This document shows positions 24,647-33,081 of a stretch of DNA of 64,000 nucleotides, in pieces (positions within the stretch are counted from its first letter, which is position 1; each line of letters begins with the position of its first letter). The notes beneath the pieces are model-generated. The model saw nothing but the letters and a program-made list of their open reading frames with translations. It was not told where the DNA came from and did no database searches. The translations under genes and the position numbers were made by a program. The stretch covers positions 62,001 through 126,000 of the forward strand of contig NZ_LN681226.1 in assembly GCF_000953655.1 (NCBI RefSeq). Direction: 5' to 3'. This DNA comes from Legionella hackeliae (GTDB lineage: Bacteria; Pseudomonadota; Gammaproteobacteria; Legionellales; Legionellaceae).

Positions 24647-25855
24647 ATGCTTGATCCTCAAATCATTACGTATGGTACAGATCATCCAGAACAATTAATG
24701 GATAAGTTCTATCAAGCGGGTAACGAAATGTTACTGACATTAAGAAATTTTGTAATTAATCCCGAAAAAAGAAAAAAACCAAGAACTTGGGGAGCAATTG
24801 AAGCCGCAAAAATGGTTAAGGTTTCTGACCCTACATTCAGAAAATTATTAGAATCCTCAGATGATATACCAGGAGTAGTAATCGAAGACTCTGAAAATGG
24901 TAGAAAAGTAAAAAAATATACATTAGCTGCCATCAATGCGCTTAGAGATAAAGCAGAAACTCGATACAAAAGACCAAAAGGTTCGAAATGCTTAACCATA
25001 GCTGTTTCTAACTTAAAAGGCGGAGTTGGGAAAACTGAAACTACAGTTGATTTAGGAAAGAAAATTGCCATCGAAGGTTTAAAGGTTCTCCTGTTAGACT
25101 TCGATGCACAAGGAACAGCAACTTTAATTAGTTCAGGGTTAATCCCCGATTTGGAACTACGTTATGAAGACACAATAACCAATGTGTTAATCTCAAATCC
25201 TAACAACATCAAAAATGTAATACTAAAAACGCATTTTGATGGTTTAGATATCATCCCTGCTAACTTAGCCATACAAGATTGTGATCTTATATTACCTAAC
25301 GAAAAAGAAAACAACCATGAGCGTTTAGGTTCTCCTTTTATTCGCTTATCTGAGTCATTAAAGATTATTAAAAATCAATATGATGTTATTTTGATCGACT
25401 GTGGCCCAAATCTTGGCTTGTTAACGCTCAACGCAATCATTGCCTGTGATGGAATCATTATCCCTATTCCTCCCAGTATGAACGACTATTCAAGCTTTAT
25501 TATGTATACGGCTACCTTACGAAATATGTTCAAGGAATTACCTTCAAAAAAATTGGAGTATTTGCGAATCCTCATTTCCAAGCACAGCGGAAGTAACGAA
25601 GCATTACAGATGGAGAATATGATGCGAGAACAGTTTGGTAGATATATTCTCACAAATCATATGTGTGAAACCGTTGAAGTTGCAAAAGCAGCTAATGAGA
25701 TTGGAACCATTTATGATGTTTCAAAACCGCGTGGTAGCCGCGAAGCTTATCGCAGAGCTTTGCAACATTTGGATGATGTAAATCTTGAAATTATTAATAA
25801 CTTTAAAGAAATCTGGGAAAAGCAATCTAAAGCATCCTTTGTAAGTGGAGAGTAA
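24647..25855 (+). CDS. parA: ParA-type partition ATPase with an N-terminal HTH
   Basis: Type Ia ParA of 402 residues. The N-terminal 110 residues hold an HTH (GAIEAAKMVKVSDPTFRKLL) that in P1-type systems binds the par promoter. The deviant Walker A is KGGVGKTET and Walker B-like motifs are DFDAQGTAT and VILIDCGP. It forms ATP-dependent gradients on the nucleoid and moves the ParB-bound plasmid. ATG 24647 follows AAAAGGGA at proper spacing and is chosen over 24614. parB starts two bases after the stop. Confidence 0.9.
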   Translation: MLDPQIITYGTDHPEQLMDKFYQAGNEMLLTLRNFVINPEKRKKPRTWGAIEAAKMVKVSDPTFRKLLESSDDIPGVVIEDSENGRKVKKYTLAAINALRDKAETRYKRPKGSKCLTIAVSNLKGGVGKTETTVDLGKKIAIEGLKVLLLDFDAQGTATLISSGLIPDLELRYEDTITNVLISNPNNIKNVILKTHFDGLDIIPANLAIQDCDLILPNEKENNHERLGSPFIRLSESLKIIKNQYDVILIDCGPNLGLLTLNAIIACDGIIIPIPPSMNDYSSFIMYTATLRNMFKELPSKKLEYLRILISKHSGSNEALQMENMMREQFGRYILTNHMCETVEVAKAANEIGTIYDVSKPRGSREAYRRALQHLDDVNLEIINNFKEIWEKQSKASFVSGE

Positions 25856-25856
25856 C

Positions 25857-26864
25857 ATGGATAATAGCAAACGTAACGTTCATAATTCTGGCCCCTTAGG
25901 TATGCTAATGAAAAGTGGTCAAGTAAAGAAAATAGAGACCGCTGAGGAAGAAGTTGTTTTAAAACAAGCTGCTCCTAAGGCGCCATCTTATTTTAAAACC
26001 CAATCTGGGATTGAATTTGCTGAACAGGAATTAATTTACGTTAACCCAGAAGAGTGCGAGCCATGGAAATATGCTAACCGCCAAGAAGGTGAGTTGGGTG
26101 ATATTGATGGTCTAATTGATTCTATTAAATCAAATAAGCAGTTACAGCCAGCTTTAGTAAGAAACCACCCTAATCCTCATGGGAAAATAAAGTATGAGGT
26201 TATTTTCGGCCGAAGAAGACACATCGCCTGTATGCGATTAGGAATTCCTTTTCTTGTAATTAGAAAAGATATTCCCAACGTACAAGACGCGATTGCATCG
26301 CAAGATGCAGAAAATAAGCTAAGGAATGATGTTAGTAATTATTCTAATGCGATGCTTTATAAACGATTGTTATCAGATAATGTATTTAAAACAGAAAAGG
26401 AACTTTCTGAAAAATTACGTATTTCCTATTCAACATTTAATGAATTGATGGCTTATTCTAAAATTCCAGAAGATATAGTGGACGCTATCCCTGATGTACA
26501 TACCCTTTCTAAACAGCTTGCTGTAACGATTGTTCAATTACTTAATAAGTCTAAAAGCAACTACGATAAAATGCTCTCTATTGCGAATCAGTTAGGTAAG
26601 ACAATCACCTCACAGGCTAAATTAGAAAAAATATTTGAAGAGAAGACATTACTACAAAAAAATGAAACTAAAACCACGAGTAATGCTAAGTCTTATATTT
26701 CTATAAATGGAAAAAAATTATTTACTTTTAAGTCAGATTATCGAGGACTTCCATCTATTGTTCTTAATAAAGAGATTGCTAGTTTTGTTAATGTAGAAGA
26801 TATGTGTAAACACGTTTCAAATTATTTAGAGCAAATTGTAGCAGAATCCGAGTACTCGGATTGA
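25857..26864 (+). CDS. parB: ParB-type centromere-binding protein
   Basis: A 335-residue plasmid ParB: a basic N-terminus that usually contacts ParA, the VIFGRRRHIACMRLGI box of the ParB/Srx fold, ASQDAENKLRNDVSNYSNAMLY, and an HTH (LSEKLRISYSTFNELMAYSKIP). ATG 25857 comes after GGAGAG. The last codons of the gene encode ESEYSD, because the 18-bp palindrome lies partly in the coding sequence. It should bind its parS site and recruit ParA; the twin palindromes at its 3' end are the best candidate. Confidence 0.85.
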   Translation: MDNSKRNVHNSGPLGMLMKSGQVKKIETAEEEVVLKQAAPKAPSYFKTQSGIEFAEQELIYVNPEECEPWKYANRQEGELGDIDGLIDSIKSNKQLQPALVRNHPNPHGKIKYEVIFGRRRHIACMRLGIPFLVIRKDIPNVQDAIASQDAENKLRNDVSNYSNAMLYKRLLSDNVFKTEKELSEKLRISYSTFNELMAYSKIPEDIVDAIPDVHTLSKQLAVTIVQLLNKSKSNYDKMLSIANQLGKTITSQAKLEKIFEEKTLLQKNETKTTSNAKSYISINGKKLFTFKSDYRGLPSIVLNKEIASFVNVEDMCKHVSNYLEQIVAESEYSD

Positions 26865-26887
26865 AAGCTAATCCGAGTACTCGGATT
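26845..26887. promoter_or_regulatory. two identical 18-bp perfect palindromes (candidate parS or rep operator)
   Basis: AATCCGAGTACTCGGATT occurs at 26845-26862 and again at 26870-26887, 25 bp apart, both perfect. The first overlaps the end of parB and the second ends 26 bases before the rep start. In P1-like plasmids the centromere lies just after parB, so parS is a good reading; a dimeric Rep operator is the alternative. Perfect duplication at this length argues for strong selection. Confidence 0.7.
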
Positions 26888-26913
26888 ACGTGTTTAGTAG
26901 CATGGAGAAACGT

Positions 26914-28191
26914 ATGGGAAGCGTAGCAATAAATAATAAGAGTCTCGAACTCAAAAAACATGTTAACGCAATACATTGTTCTAATAACCTGTCATTAGTT
27001 CAGCGAAAGCTGTTTAATGCCCTGCTATTTAATGCATATCCAGATCTTCCTTACAAACAGCAATTCGAAATCAGAGGAAAGGATCTATATCAACTGATTG
27101 GTTACAATAGCAAAGATACTGCAAAGTTAAAGGAAGCTCTCATTGGATTAATAACAATAGCTATCGAGTGGAACGTTATTGATTGTTCAACAGGACAAGA
27201 AAAAAAGTGGAAGGCAAGCTCAATATTGGCTTCTGCGGAACTTTCAAATGGGATTTGTATTTATGAATATAGTCAGGTAATGAAAGATCTCATGTATCAA
27301 CCTGAGATTTATGGTCAAATCAATATCGATCTAATTTCAAAGTTTAAATCAGGTTATGGTTTGGCGCTTTATGAGAACTGTATTCGATATAAAGGACTTG
27401 CGCAGACACCATGGTTTCCTATAGAGATTTTTAGAAAGTTAATGGGCGTATTTGATGGAAAATATCAAGTATTTAAGGATTTTAAGAAAAGAGTACTTGA
27501 TGTTGGGGTAAATGAAGTAAATACCGTATCACCTATCCGTATTGTTCCTGAAATAGAACGAGTTAATCAGAAAGTTACTAGAGTTCGATTCAAACTAGAA
27601 AAACAGGTTGATGAATCTCCAATTCAGCTAAATAACTTATCAATTGATGAGGAGTTAAAACAAATATTGATTAATACTTTTGGATTTTCGACTCAAATGA
27701 TTGATGAGACATATGCAAAATATGATAGTGAGTATATTCGAGAGAAAGTAGAAATTATTACTCAATCAGAAAGTTTTGTTGCTGGAAAAATTAGAGGATT
27801 AGCTGGCTATTTGATTGAAGCATTGAAAAAAGATTATAAGCTAAGCAGATCGAGCAAAGCTGTAATTAATGAGCGTCGCAAGATCTTAGAGGCTAAAGAA
27901 AAAGAAAAGAAAGAAAAATTGGAAGAACAGTCAGAGCGTTACAAGCAGTATGTAAATAAAAAGATAAACACTTATCTAGATAAATTAACAGAACATCAAA
28001 AAAGCGATTTAAACAATGATTTTGAGGAGTTCATAAAAGAGCAAAGTAGTATTCTTAAAAATTGGTATAAAAAGCATGGCCTAGATCACCCTGCAACCAA
28101 AGCCTCTTTTCATAGCTTCATTAAAGAAAATAAACATAATGAAATAGGTACTATCATATCAATGGAAGATTATATTGAGTTGGTTCAATAG
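26914..28191 (+). CDS. Rep_3-type plasmid replication initiator
   Basis: A 425-residue initiator. The N-terminal winged-helix region (LVQRKLFNALLFNAYPDLPYKQQFEI, then RGKDLYQLIGYNSKDTAKLKEAL) and the second region (YGLALYENCIRYKG, FDGKYQVFKDFKKRVLD) follow the Rep_3 (RepB/Pi-like) pattern. The C-terminal third is a highly charged coiled coil of Lys and Glu. ATG 26914 has GGAG six bases upstream. It should bind the iterons at 24312-24455 and 28209-28258. It follows parB by 49 bases, so partition and replication genes are likely co-expressed. Confidence 0.8.
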   Translation: MGSVAINNKSLELKKHVNAIHCSNNLSLVQRKLFNALLFNAYPDLPYKQQFEIRGKDLYQLIGYNSKDTAKLKEALIGLITIAIEWNVIDCSTGQEKKWKASSILASAELSNGICIYEYSQVMKDLMYQPEIYGQINIDLISKFKSGYGLALYENCIRYKGLAQTPWFPIEIFRKLMGVFDGKYQVFKDFKKRVLDVGVNEVNTVSPIRIVPEIERVNQKVTRVRFKLEKQVDESPIQLNNLSIDEELKQILINTFGFSTQMIDETYAKYDSEYIREKVEIITQSESFVAGKIRGLAGYLIEALKKDYKLSRSSKAVINERRKILEAKEKEKKEKLEEQSERYKQYVNKKINTYLDKLTEHQKSDLNNDFEEFIKEQSSILKNWYKKHGLDHPATKASFHSFIKENKHNEIGTIISMEDYIELVQ

Positions 28192-28208
28192 AAATTAAAC
28201 CTTAAAGA

Positions 28209-28258
28209 TGGGACATTTACGGGGATTGGTATTATTTTATGGTGGGACGTTTGCAGGG
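28209..28258 (-). repeat. two iterons in inverted orientation downstream of rep
   Basis: TGGGACATTTACGGGG (28209-28224) and TGGGACGTTTGCAGGG (28243-28258) are reverse complements of the iteron consensus. The second is the exact complement of the iteron at 24312. They lie just after the rep stop. Iterons on both sides of par-rep in opposite orientation could mediate handcuffing or mark a second origin. Confidence 0.7.
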
Positions 28259-28341
28259 AGTGTTCGTTCCATAATTTCTATTCCTATTTCATACCAAGCG
28301 CTGTTTGTATGATACAAAGTAAGTAATAAAGGGAATGTGTA

Positions 28342-28908
28342 ATGAAAACAATTTGTGTATACCTTGGCGCTAGCTCTGGAAGTAATCCGGCATTTCAAAA
28401 AGCTGTTATTAAACTTGCTCATGAAATAGTGGCTCATAGACTTTCCCTAGTTTATGGTGGGTCAAGTCTGGGTATGATGGGTTTATTAGCAAAAACTGTA
28501 AAAGAGCTAGGCGGTAAAGTAGTCGGGGTTATAACCACACATCTTTTAGACAAGGAAAAACCGTTAGACATTCTAGATGAACTTCATATAGTTTCTTCCA
28601 TGCAAGAAAGGAAAAGAATGCTTCAACAACTGGCAGACGCATTTGTCGTTATGCCAGGTGGTTTGGGAACATTAGAGGAAGCGATTGAAACATGGAATGC
28701 CATAAAAGTTGGAGAGCTAGACAAAAAGATAGGATTTCTTAACGTTGATAATTATTTTATAAAGCTATTTAGTTTTATTGAGCATTGTAATAAAAGTGGA
28801 TTTATATTGGCCGAACAAACAGCTATTCCATCAATGCAAATTGAACCTAAAAAATTGTTGCGGGATTTAATCCTACTAAAATATGAAGAAATTGATTGTG
28901 TGATGTAA
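28342..28908 (+). CDS. LOG-family protein (TIGR00730)
   Basis: LOG proteins are nucleoside 5'-monophosphate phosphoribohydrolases, best known for releasing cytokinins. The fold is evident: ICVYLGASSGSNPAF at the N-terminus, LVYGGSSLGMMGLLA, and the active-site motif VMPGGLGTLEEAIETWNAIKVG. The length of 188 residues is normal. It is followed 32 bases later by a peptide transporter on the same strand. Its product could be a free nucleobase used by the host or in a biosynthetic step; the sequence does not say. Confidence 0.85.
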   Translation: MKTICVYLGASSGSNPAFQKAVIKLAHEIVAHRLSLVYGGSSLGMMGLLAKTVKELGGKVVGVITTHLLDKEKPLDILDELHIVSSMQERKRMLQQLADAFVVMPGGLGTLEEAIETWNAIKVGELDKKIGFLNVDNYFIKLFSFIEHCNKSGFILAEQTAIPSMQIEPKKLLRDLILLKYEEIDCVM

Positions 28909-28940
28909 CAGTAAAGAATTTTTTTTAATAAGGATATGAA

Positions 28941-30395
28941 ATGCATGCTGTAAGAGGTGAGAAAAAAGGAATAGTGTATTTACATTGGTTAAACGCAGTA
29001 ACTACATTTAGTTTTGCTATTTTATTTTCATCATTATCCCTTTATTTGACAAAGAACATTGGCTTAACTCAAATGCAATCCAATGGGGTCGTTGGATTTT
29101 TTCTTGCATCAAATTTCATTTTGCATTTTGTAGCTGGTTACATTGGGGACAGATTTTTAAGTAATCGATTGCTATTTGCCATTTCAACACTAATACAAAC
29201 TTTAGGCCTAATAGTCCTTAATTTTTCTGAGTCATTTGTATATCTAGGGTTAAGTTTGTTTCTTATCGGTTGCGGATTAGGATCTACATGTATTAATTGC
29301 CTTATTACCCAACAATTTACTAGTAACGAAAATGAATTAAGAGAAAAAGCATTTTTTTATAATTACAGCGCGATGAATATAGGGTTTCTCTCTGGTTATG
29401 TCATGAGTGGGTTTATTGATATTAACGATAGATACGATCGTTTATTTGAAGTAAGTAATTTGATTAATTTAATTACGGTGTTTTTCATAATTAAATCGTG
29501 GAGATATTTTGCAAAAGATAACGTAAATATCAGAGAGGAGATAAAGAGGGGGCAGCTAGGACTGGTATTAATCATACTAATTATACCTATCCTTCTAGTA
29601 GGGTTTTATTATTCCTGGTTAGCAAATAGCCTCATACTTTTTATTGGTGCTGCGGCATTATTATATATTACATTACTTGGACGTAGTTTAAGTCCGCATA
29701 ATGCACGGAAAAAAATTTATTCTTTTGTATTTTTAACTGGAAGTTCAATTGTATTTTGGATGCTTTATTTTGTAGGACCGATGGGTATTTCTCAATTTTT
29801 GAAGTACAACGTGAATATTTACATGGGTTCTTATTATATTCCTCCACAATGGTTAATGAATTTAAACTCAATTTTTGTAATTATTGGCTCACCTATAGCT
29901 GTCAAACTATTTGATAAATTAAGGAAGAAACAAATCACCATTTCCATATCAAAACAATTTATGAGTTCCTTACTGTTTATTGCTTTGTCGTTTTTGGCAT
30001 TGACTGTTGGCATAGAGAATTGTGGTACTGATGGATTAACTAGCATGAGTTGGATTATTGTGCATTATCTTCTTCAAGCAATAGGGGAGTTGCTTATTGC
30101 TCCTGTTGGTTACGCGATGATAGGAAGTCTTGCACCAGAAAAATTACAAGGGCTCATGATGGGTATATGGATGATGGCTTCAGGAATAGCAGCCACAATA
30201 TCCAATTATTTTTCTAATTTAATGACTCAATCTGAATCATTAAATCCTCTTATTAGTAATGAACACTATTTGGGCGCTTTTACCCAGCTAGGTTTTTATG
30301 CAATTTTGGGTGCACTTATTCTATGGTTTTGTTCTAAAACGATTGAGAATAGTATACAAAAAAACTCGACCGAAGCTATCAAGGGAATGGCATAA
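28941..30395 (+). CDS. POT-family (PTR2) proton-coupled peptide transporter
   Basis: A 484-residue membrane protein with about 12-14 hydrophobic segments. The N-terminus (FSFAILFSSLSLYLTKNIGLT) and the second-half motif AFFYNYSAMNIGFLSGYVM correspond to the PTR2 signatures of di/tripeptide:H+ symporters. A late APEKLQGLMMGIWMMASGIAATI stretch supports it. POT proteins carry di- and tripeptides and small peptide-like drugs. Its position before the ATP-grasp/YcaO operon makes it a candidate importer or exporter for that product. It ends one base before a converging gene. Confidence 0.8.
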   Translation: MHAVRGEKKGIVYLHWLNAVTTFSFAILFSSLSLYLTKNIGLTQMQSNGVVGFFLASNFILHFVAGYIGDRFLSNRLLFAISTLIQTLGLIVLNFSESFVYLGLSLFLIGCGLGSTCINCLITQQFTSNENELREKAFFYNYSAMNIGFLSGYVMSGFIDINDRYDRLFEVSNLINLITVFFIIKSWRYFAKDNVNIREEIKRGQLGLVLIILIIPILLVGFYYSWLANSLILFIGAAALLYITLLGRSLSPHNARKKIYSFVFLTGSSIVFWMLYFVGPMGISQFLKYNVNIYMGSYYIPPQWLMNLNSIFVIIGSPIAVKLFDKLRKKQITISISKQFMSSLLFIALSFLALTVGIENCGTDGLTSMSWIIVHYLLQAIGELLIAPVGYAMIGSLAPEKLQGLMMGIWMMASGIAATISNYFSNLMTQSESLNPLISNEHYLGAFTQLGFYAILGALILWFCSKTIENSIQKNSTEAIKGMA

Positions 30396-30396
30396 T

Positions 30397-31419
30397 CTAT
30401 TGTAACGATAATTCGGCCTGTAACTTAGATAATTTTGTTTCTTCTTGAGCTAATATTTTAAGAAAATTATCCAATATATTACGGTTTTTTATTGTTTTAA
30501 TATCTTTTTTAATACCATTAATAAGGCTTTGTTGAATTTGAAGGGATTTTTGCAATTCCTTGTTAGTACTTGGATGATGAGCCAATTCATAACCATTGCA
30601 TAAACGGTTATTCGTAGCTATCTCATCTAATCCAGAATAAGTACACTCTTCTTTCTTCAATTGCAGGCGGGCCGCCTTTTCTTGATCTTGCTTTTCTTGG
30701 TAATGTTTCCCTTCAGGAGAGTATTTATTAAATCCTTTGGGTGTTCTCCAGCGATTAGTGCGAAGAAGTTGAGAAATTATATTAATTTTGTGTTGAAAAG
30801 TGCCAATTTTTTGAAATTGCTCTTGGTTATTTAATGAAAATACCACCTCATCGAAGACTTTTTGTGGTGAGGATAGTTTTACTCCGTGTTGCTTTTGAAC
30901 ATTCAACAACATCCCTTTAACGATATTGAGCTCAGTAAATGGTAGTTTATTGTCTGAATTAGGAAAAGTAATATTATTAATTACTCTATTTTTTTCTTTA
31001 TTAATGGTATCTGTTGAAACAAGATAATCCATTCTCTCGTTTATATCCGGTTCAGGGGTAATCTCCTTTTCTTTTATCTCTATAATGGTTTCTGGTTCTT
31101 TGTAGATCAGTTGTAATTTGTTTTGAAGTGTTTCTGTAATAGCTATAAACGATCGAGGTACGCCGTAATATTTAAATCGTTTTCGAATAATTAGGCCTTC
31201 TTCTTCTAAGCTTTTTAGGTAGATGTATATTCTACTTTCACTAAACCCAAGTTCTGCAGCAAGATCAGGGATTTTCCTTGTAAACCATAATCTATTGTCA
31301 CGCTTTAAAAGAGTGCCTTGATGATGAAAAATTATTTTATCTAAGAGAAGTGCTTCTTTAGAGCATTTGGTTAATGAAAGAAGCTTGTTAAAGCCTAAAT
31401 AATAAATCGAATTATTCAT
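30397..31419 (-). CDS. winged-helix DNA-binding protein, plasmid-type
   Basis: A 340-residue protein whose first 95 residues form a winged helix: KIIFHHQGTLLKRDNRLWFTRKI, then DLAAELGFSESRIYIYLKSLEEEGLI. The middle is polar and the C-terminal third is a long Lys/Glu/Gln coiled coil. Such proteins are common in plasmid replication or regulatory regions, often annotated as replication or helix-turn-helix proteins. It is transcribed after the small HTH gene and converges on the transporter gene. A role in replication control or as a repressor is inference. Confidence 0.65.
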   Translation of the reverse strand: MNNSIYYLGFNKLLSLTKCSKEALLLDKIIFHHQGTLLKRDNRLWFTRKIPDLAAELGFSESRIYIYLKSLEEEGLIIRKRFKYYGVPRSFIAITETLQNKLQLIYKEPETIIEIKEKEITPEPDINERMDYLVSTDTINKEKNRVINNITFPNSDNKLPFTELNIVKGMLLNVQKQHGVKLSSPQKVFDEVVFSLNNQEQFQKIGTFQHKINIISQLLRTNRWRTPKGFNKYSPEGKHYQEKQDQEKAARLQLKKEECTYSGLDEIATNNRLCNGYELAHHPSTNKELQKSLQIQQSLINGIKKDIKTIKNRNILDNFLKILAQEETKLSKLQAELSLQ

Positions 31420-31440
31420 AATACATCCATGTAAAAAATA

Positions 31441-31635
31441 TTACTTAATTAACCCTGATGTAGTCAGCATATAAATTAACTGAGGCGTGGTTTTACAATT
31501 AAAGCTTGTTTTTAAGTCACTGAGTCGATAAAGAATGTATCTTTTTGACTTTTTTGTATCTTCTGCAATGTCATTCACATGACAGCCGCTGACTATCATT
31601 TTTATGATTTGATTATCCACATGATCGATTGTCAT
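31441..31635 (-). CDS. small stand-alone LuxR/GerE-like HTH protein
   Basis: Only 64 residues, entirely a GerE-type four-helix DNA-binding domain: IVSGCHVNDIAEDTKKSKRYI and LYRLSDLKTSFNCKTTPQLI. There is no receiver or sensor domain. GGAG stands six bases before the ATG at 31635. It is divergent from the 420-aa protein that opens the YcaO operon and sits next to a 12-bp palindrome, so it may regulate that operon. The next gene downstream is the 340-aa winged-helix protein, 22 bases away. Confidence 0.65.
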   Translation of the reverse strand: MTIDHVDNQIIKMIVSGCHVNDIAEDTKKSKRYILYRLSDLKTSFNCKTTPQLIYMLTTSGLIK

Positions 31636-31692
31636 TTAAAACTCCGTTTTTATATAAAACGCATTCCATGTGACATAATTTATAACTTGAAA

Positions 31693-31704
31693 TGCATTAA
31701 TGCA
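31693..31704. promoter_or_regulatory. 12-bp perfect palindrome between divergent genes
   Basis: TGCATTAATGCA lies in the roughly 180-base gap between the mini-HTH gene (leftward) and the thioamide-type operon (rightward). It is the best candidate operator for the mini-HTH protein. AT-rich surroundings raise the chance of coincidental symmetry. Confidence 0.4.
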
Positions 31705-31818
31705 ATAAAAATTATTATTTTTACCGATAAATTTTATTACATGAAATACAACTTGATTGAATACCCTCATCTTCTCTTGTATGATTCAGTTATTAATAGG
31801 ATTTTATATTGATGCCAT

Positions 31819-33081
31819 ATGAGTGAATTATCGTGGGGTAAGGTAAAAACGGACATAGCTCGGGTTAACAAACGCCTCTATGAAGTATTGGAAACTATAG
31901 ACGGTATTCAAAATATGCTTTTTACTGTTCTTGAATATCAGTATGGGCAGATCATTGCAGATGAACACCATTTCTATTTACCAAATACGGGTGGCAGACT
32001 GTCTTCAGTTCCTTTTTCAATGGTTTTAGAAAAAAATCTTGAAATGTTTATTGAATTTAAAGGGAAGTCGAGTACACACCAGGTCTATAGAGAAGGAGAT
32101 TTTTTAAGCGTTAGTTCACTTTATAATGCTTCAAATACTCATCATCCTACTGATATATTACAAATATCCTCGGGCGCAAGGAATACATTCTTACTCTGTC
32201 CTGTGGCAGATGCAAGGCCTCATGCGAGTTTAGAAAAGTATTTTAAGGCAGATATTCCAGTCCCAGATGATCTTGGAAAACATTATTTAACCTTCAAAAG
32301 CTTATGTGATGCGGCTAATTGTAACTGGCGTTCAAGATTATTGGTATTTCCTTCTGAAATTGTAACCTTAATAAAAGAGAATAAATTACCTACTCTTTTG
32401 AGTTTAGTGATGGAGTTTGATTCTAATCAGACAGGATATTATGCAAATCTACCTTTTTATAATTATCTAATGGCTTATGTTCGGGCAAATAACCCCGAAA
32501 TATCTCAAAATGAATTCACTAATAATGCGATTAGCCAATTAATTACCATAGGAACGGGACAAGTTCCTGGCTACGGATTGGCTGTCGGTGATGATTTATT
32601 GCCCTTAGACTTTATTGTTGACTTATATCGCGATATATATAAATCCAAATACACTCCCTTTGTTATGGAGCCTGTGCATTTTGATAAAAATAAAAATGAT
32701 CCTGTTTTTTATTCAATACTCAAAGAAGAGATGGCTTTCAAACCAACATCATTTTCAAATAAACCACAGCGTTGTGAATTAATATTCGATACTTATTTAC
32801 AATATGCAGAACATATAAATAAATTAGGTCATTTCAAGAGTACGCCTTTTTTTGAAAGCGCAACGAATCTGGAGCTAACCCTTTTTCATGAAAAGAACAA
32901 CCAAGTGACTAATAACCTATTTAAGCTGCCTAGAGAGACAATTTTTTCTTACGATCCTCGTTTTTTAGAAGTAACTGATAAGCTTGGTTATTCAGTTGAG
33001 CAGTTTCCTTCGAAAACAACATTTTTAGTAGGATGTTTTGGTATTAAATATAATGAAAATAAAGAAACTGTTATGCATTGA
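31819..33081 (+). CDS. unrecognised 420-aa protein opening the YcaO operon
   Basis: I do not recognise the family. The protein is soluble, with no signal peptide or membrane segment. It begins SELSWGKVKTDIARVNKRLY and contains His-rich and acidic spots (HHFYLPNTGG, NTHHPTDILQIS, CPVADARPHASLEKYF) and a later segment LAVGDDLLPLDFIVDLYRD. These could bind metal or form an active site. The ATP-grasp gene starts 29 bases inside its 3' end, so it belongs to the same operon and is likely an enzyme or carrier-binding partner of that pathway. The ribosome binding site is weak. Confidence 0.7.
   Translation: MSELSWGKVKTDIARVNKRLYEVLETIDGIQNMLFTVLEYQYGQIIADEHHFYLPNTGGRLSSVPFSMVLEKNLEMFIEFKGKSSTHQVYREGDFLSVSSLYNASNTHHPTDILQISSGARNTFLLCPVADARPHASLEKYFKADIPVPDDLGKHYLTFKSLCDAANCNWRSRLLVFPSEIVTLIKENKLPTLLSLVMEFDSNQTGYYANLPFYNYLMAYVRANNPEISQNEFTNNAISQLITIGTGQVPGYGLAVGDDLLPLDFIVDLYRDIYKSKYTPFVMEPVHFDKNKNDPVFYSILKEEMAFKPTSFSNKPQRCELIFDTYLQYAEHINKLGHFKSTPFFESATNLELTLFHEKNNQVTNNLFKLPRETIFSYDPRFLEVTDKLGYSVEQFPSKTTFLVGCFGIKYNENKETVMH

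Noticed and set aside
31579-31812. rightward 77-codon frame over the mini-HTH gene and its promoter
   Set aside because: It overlaps a better gene on the other strand and has no coding features.
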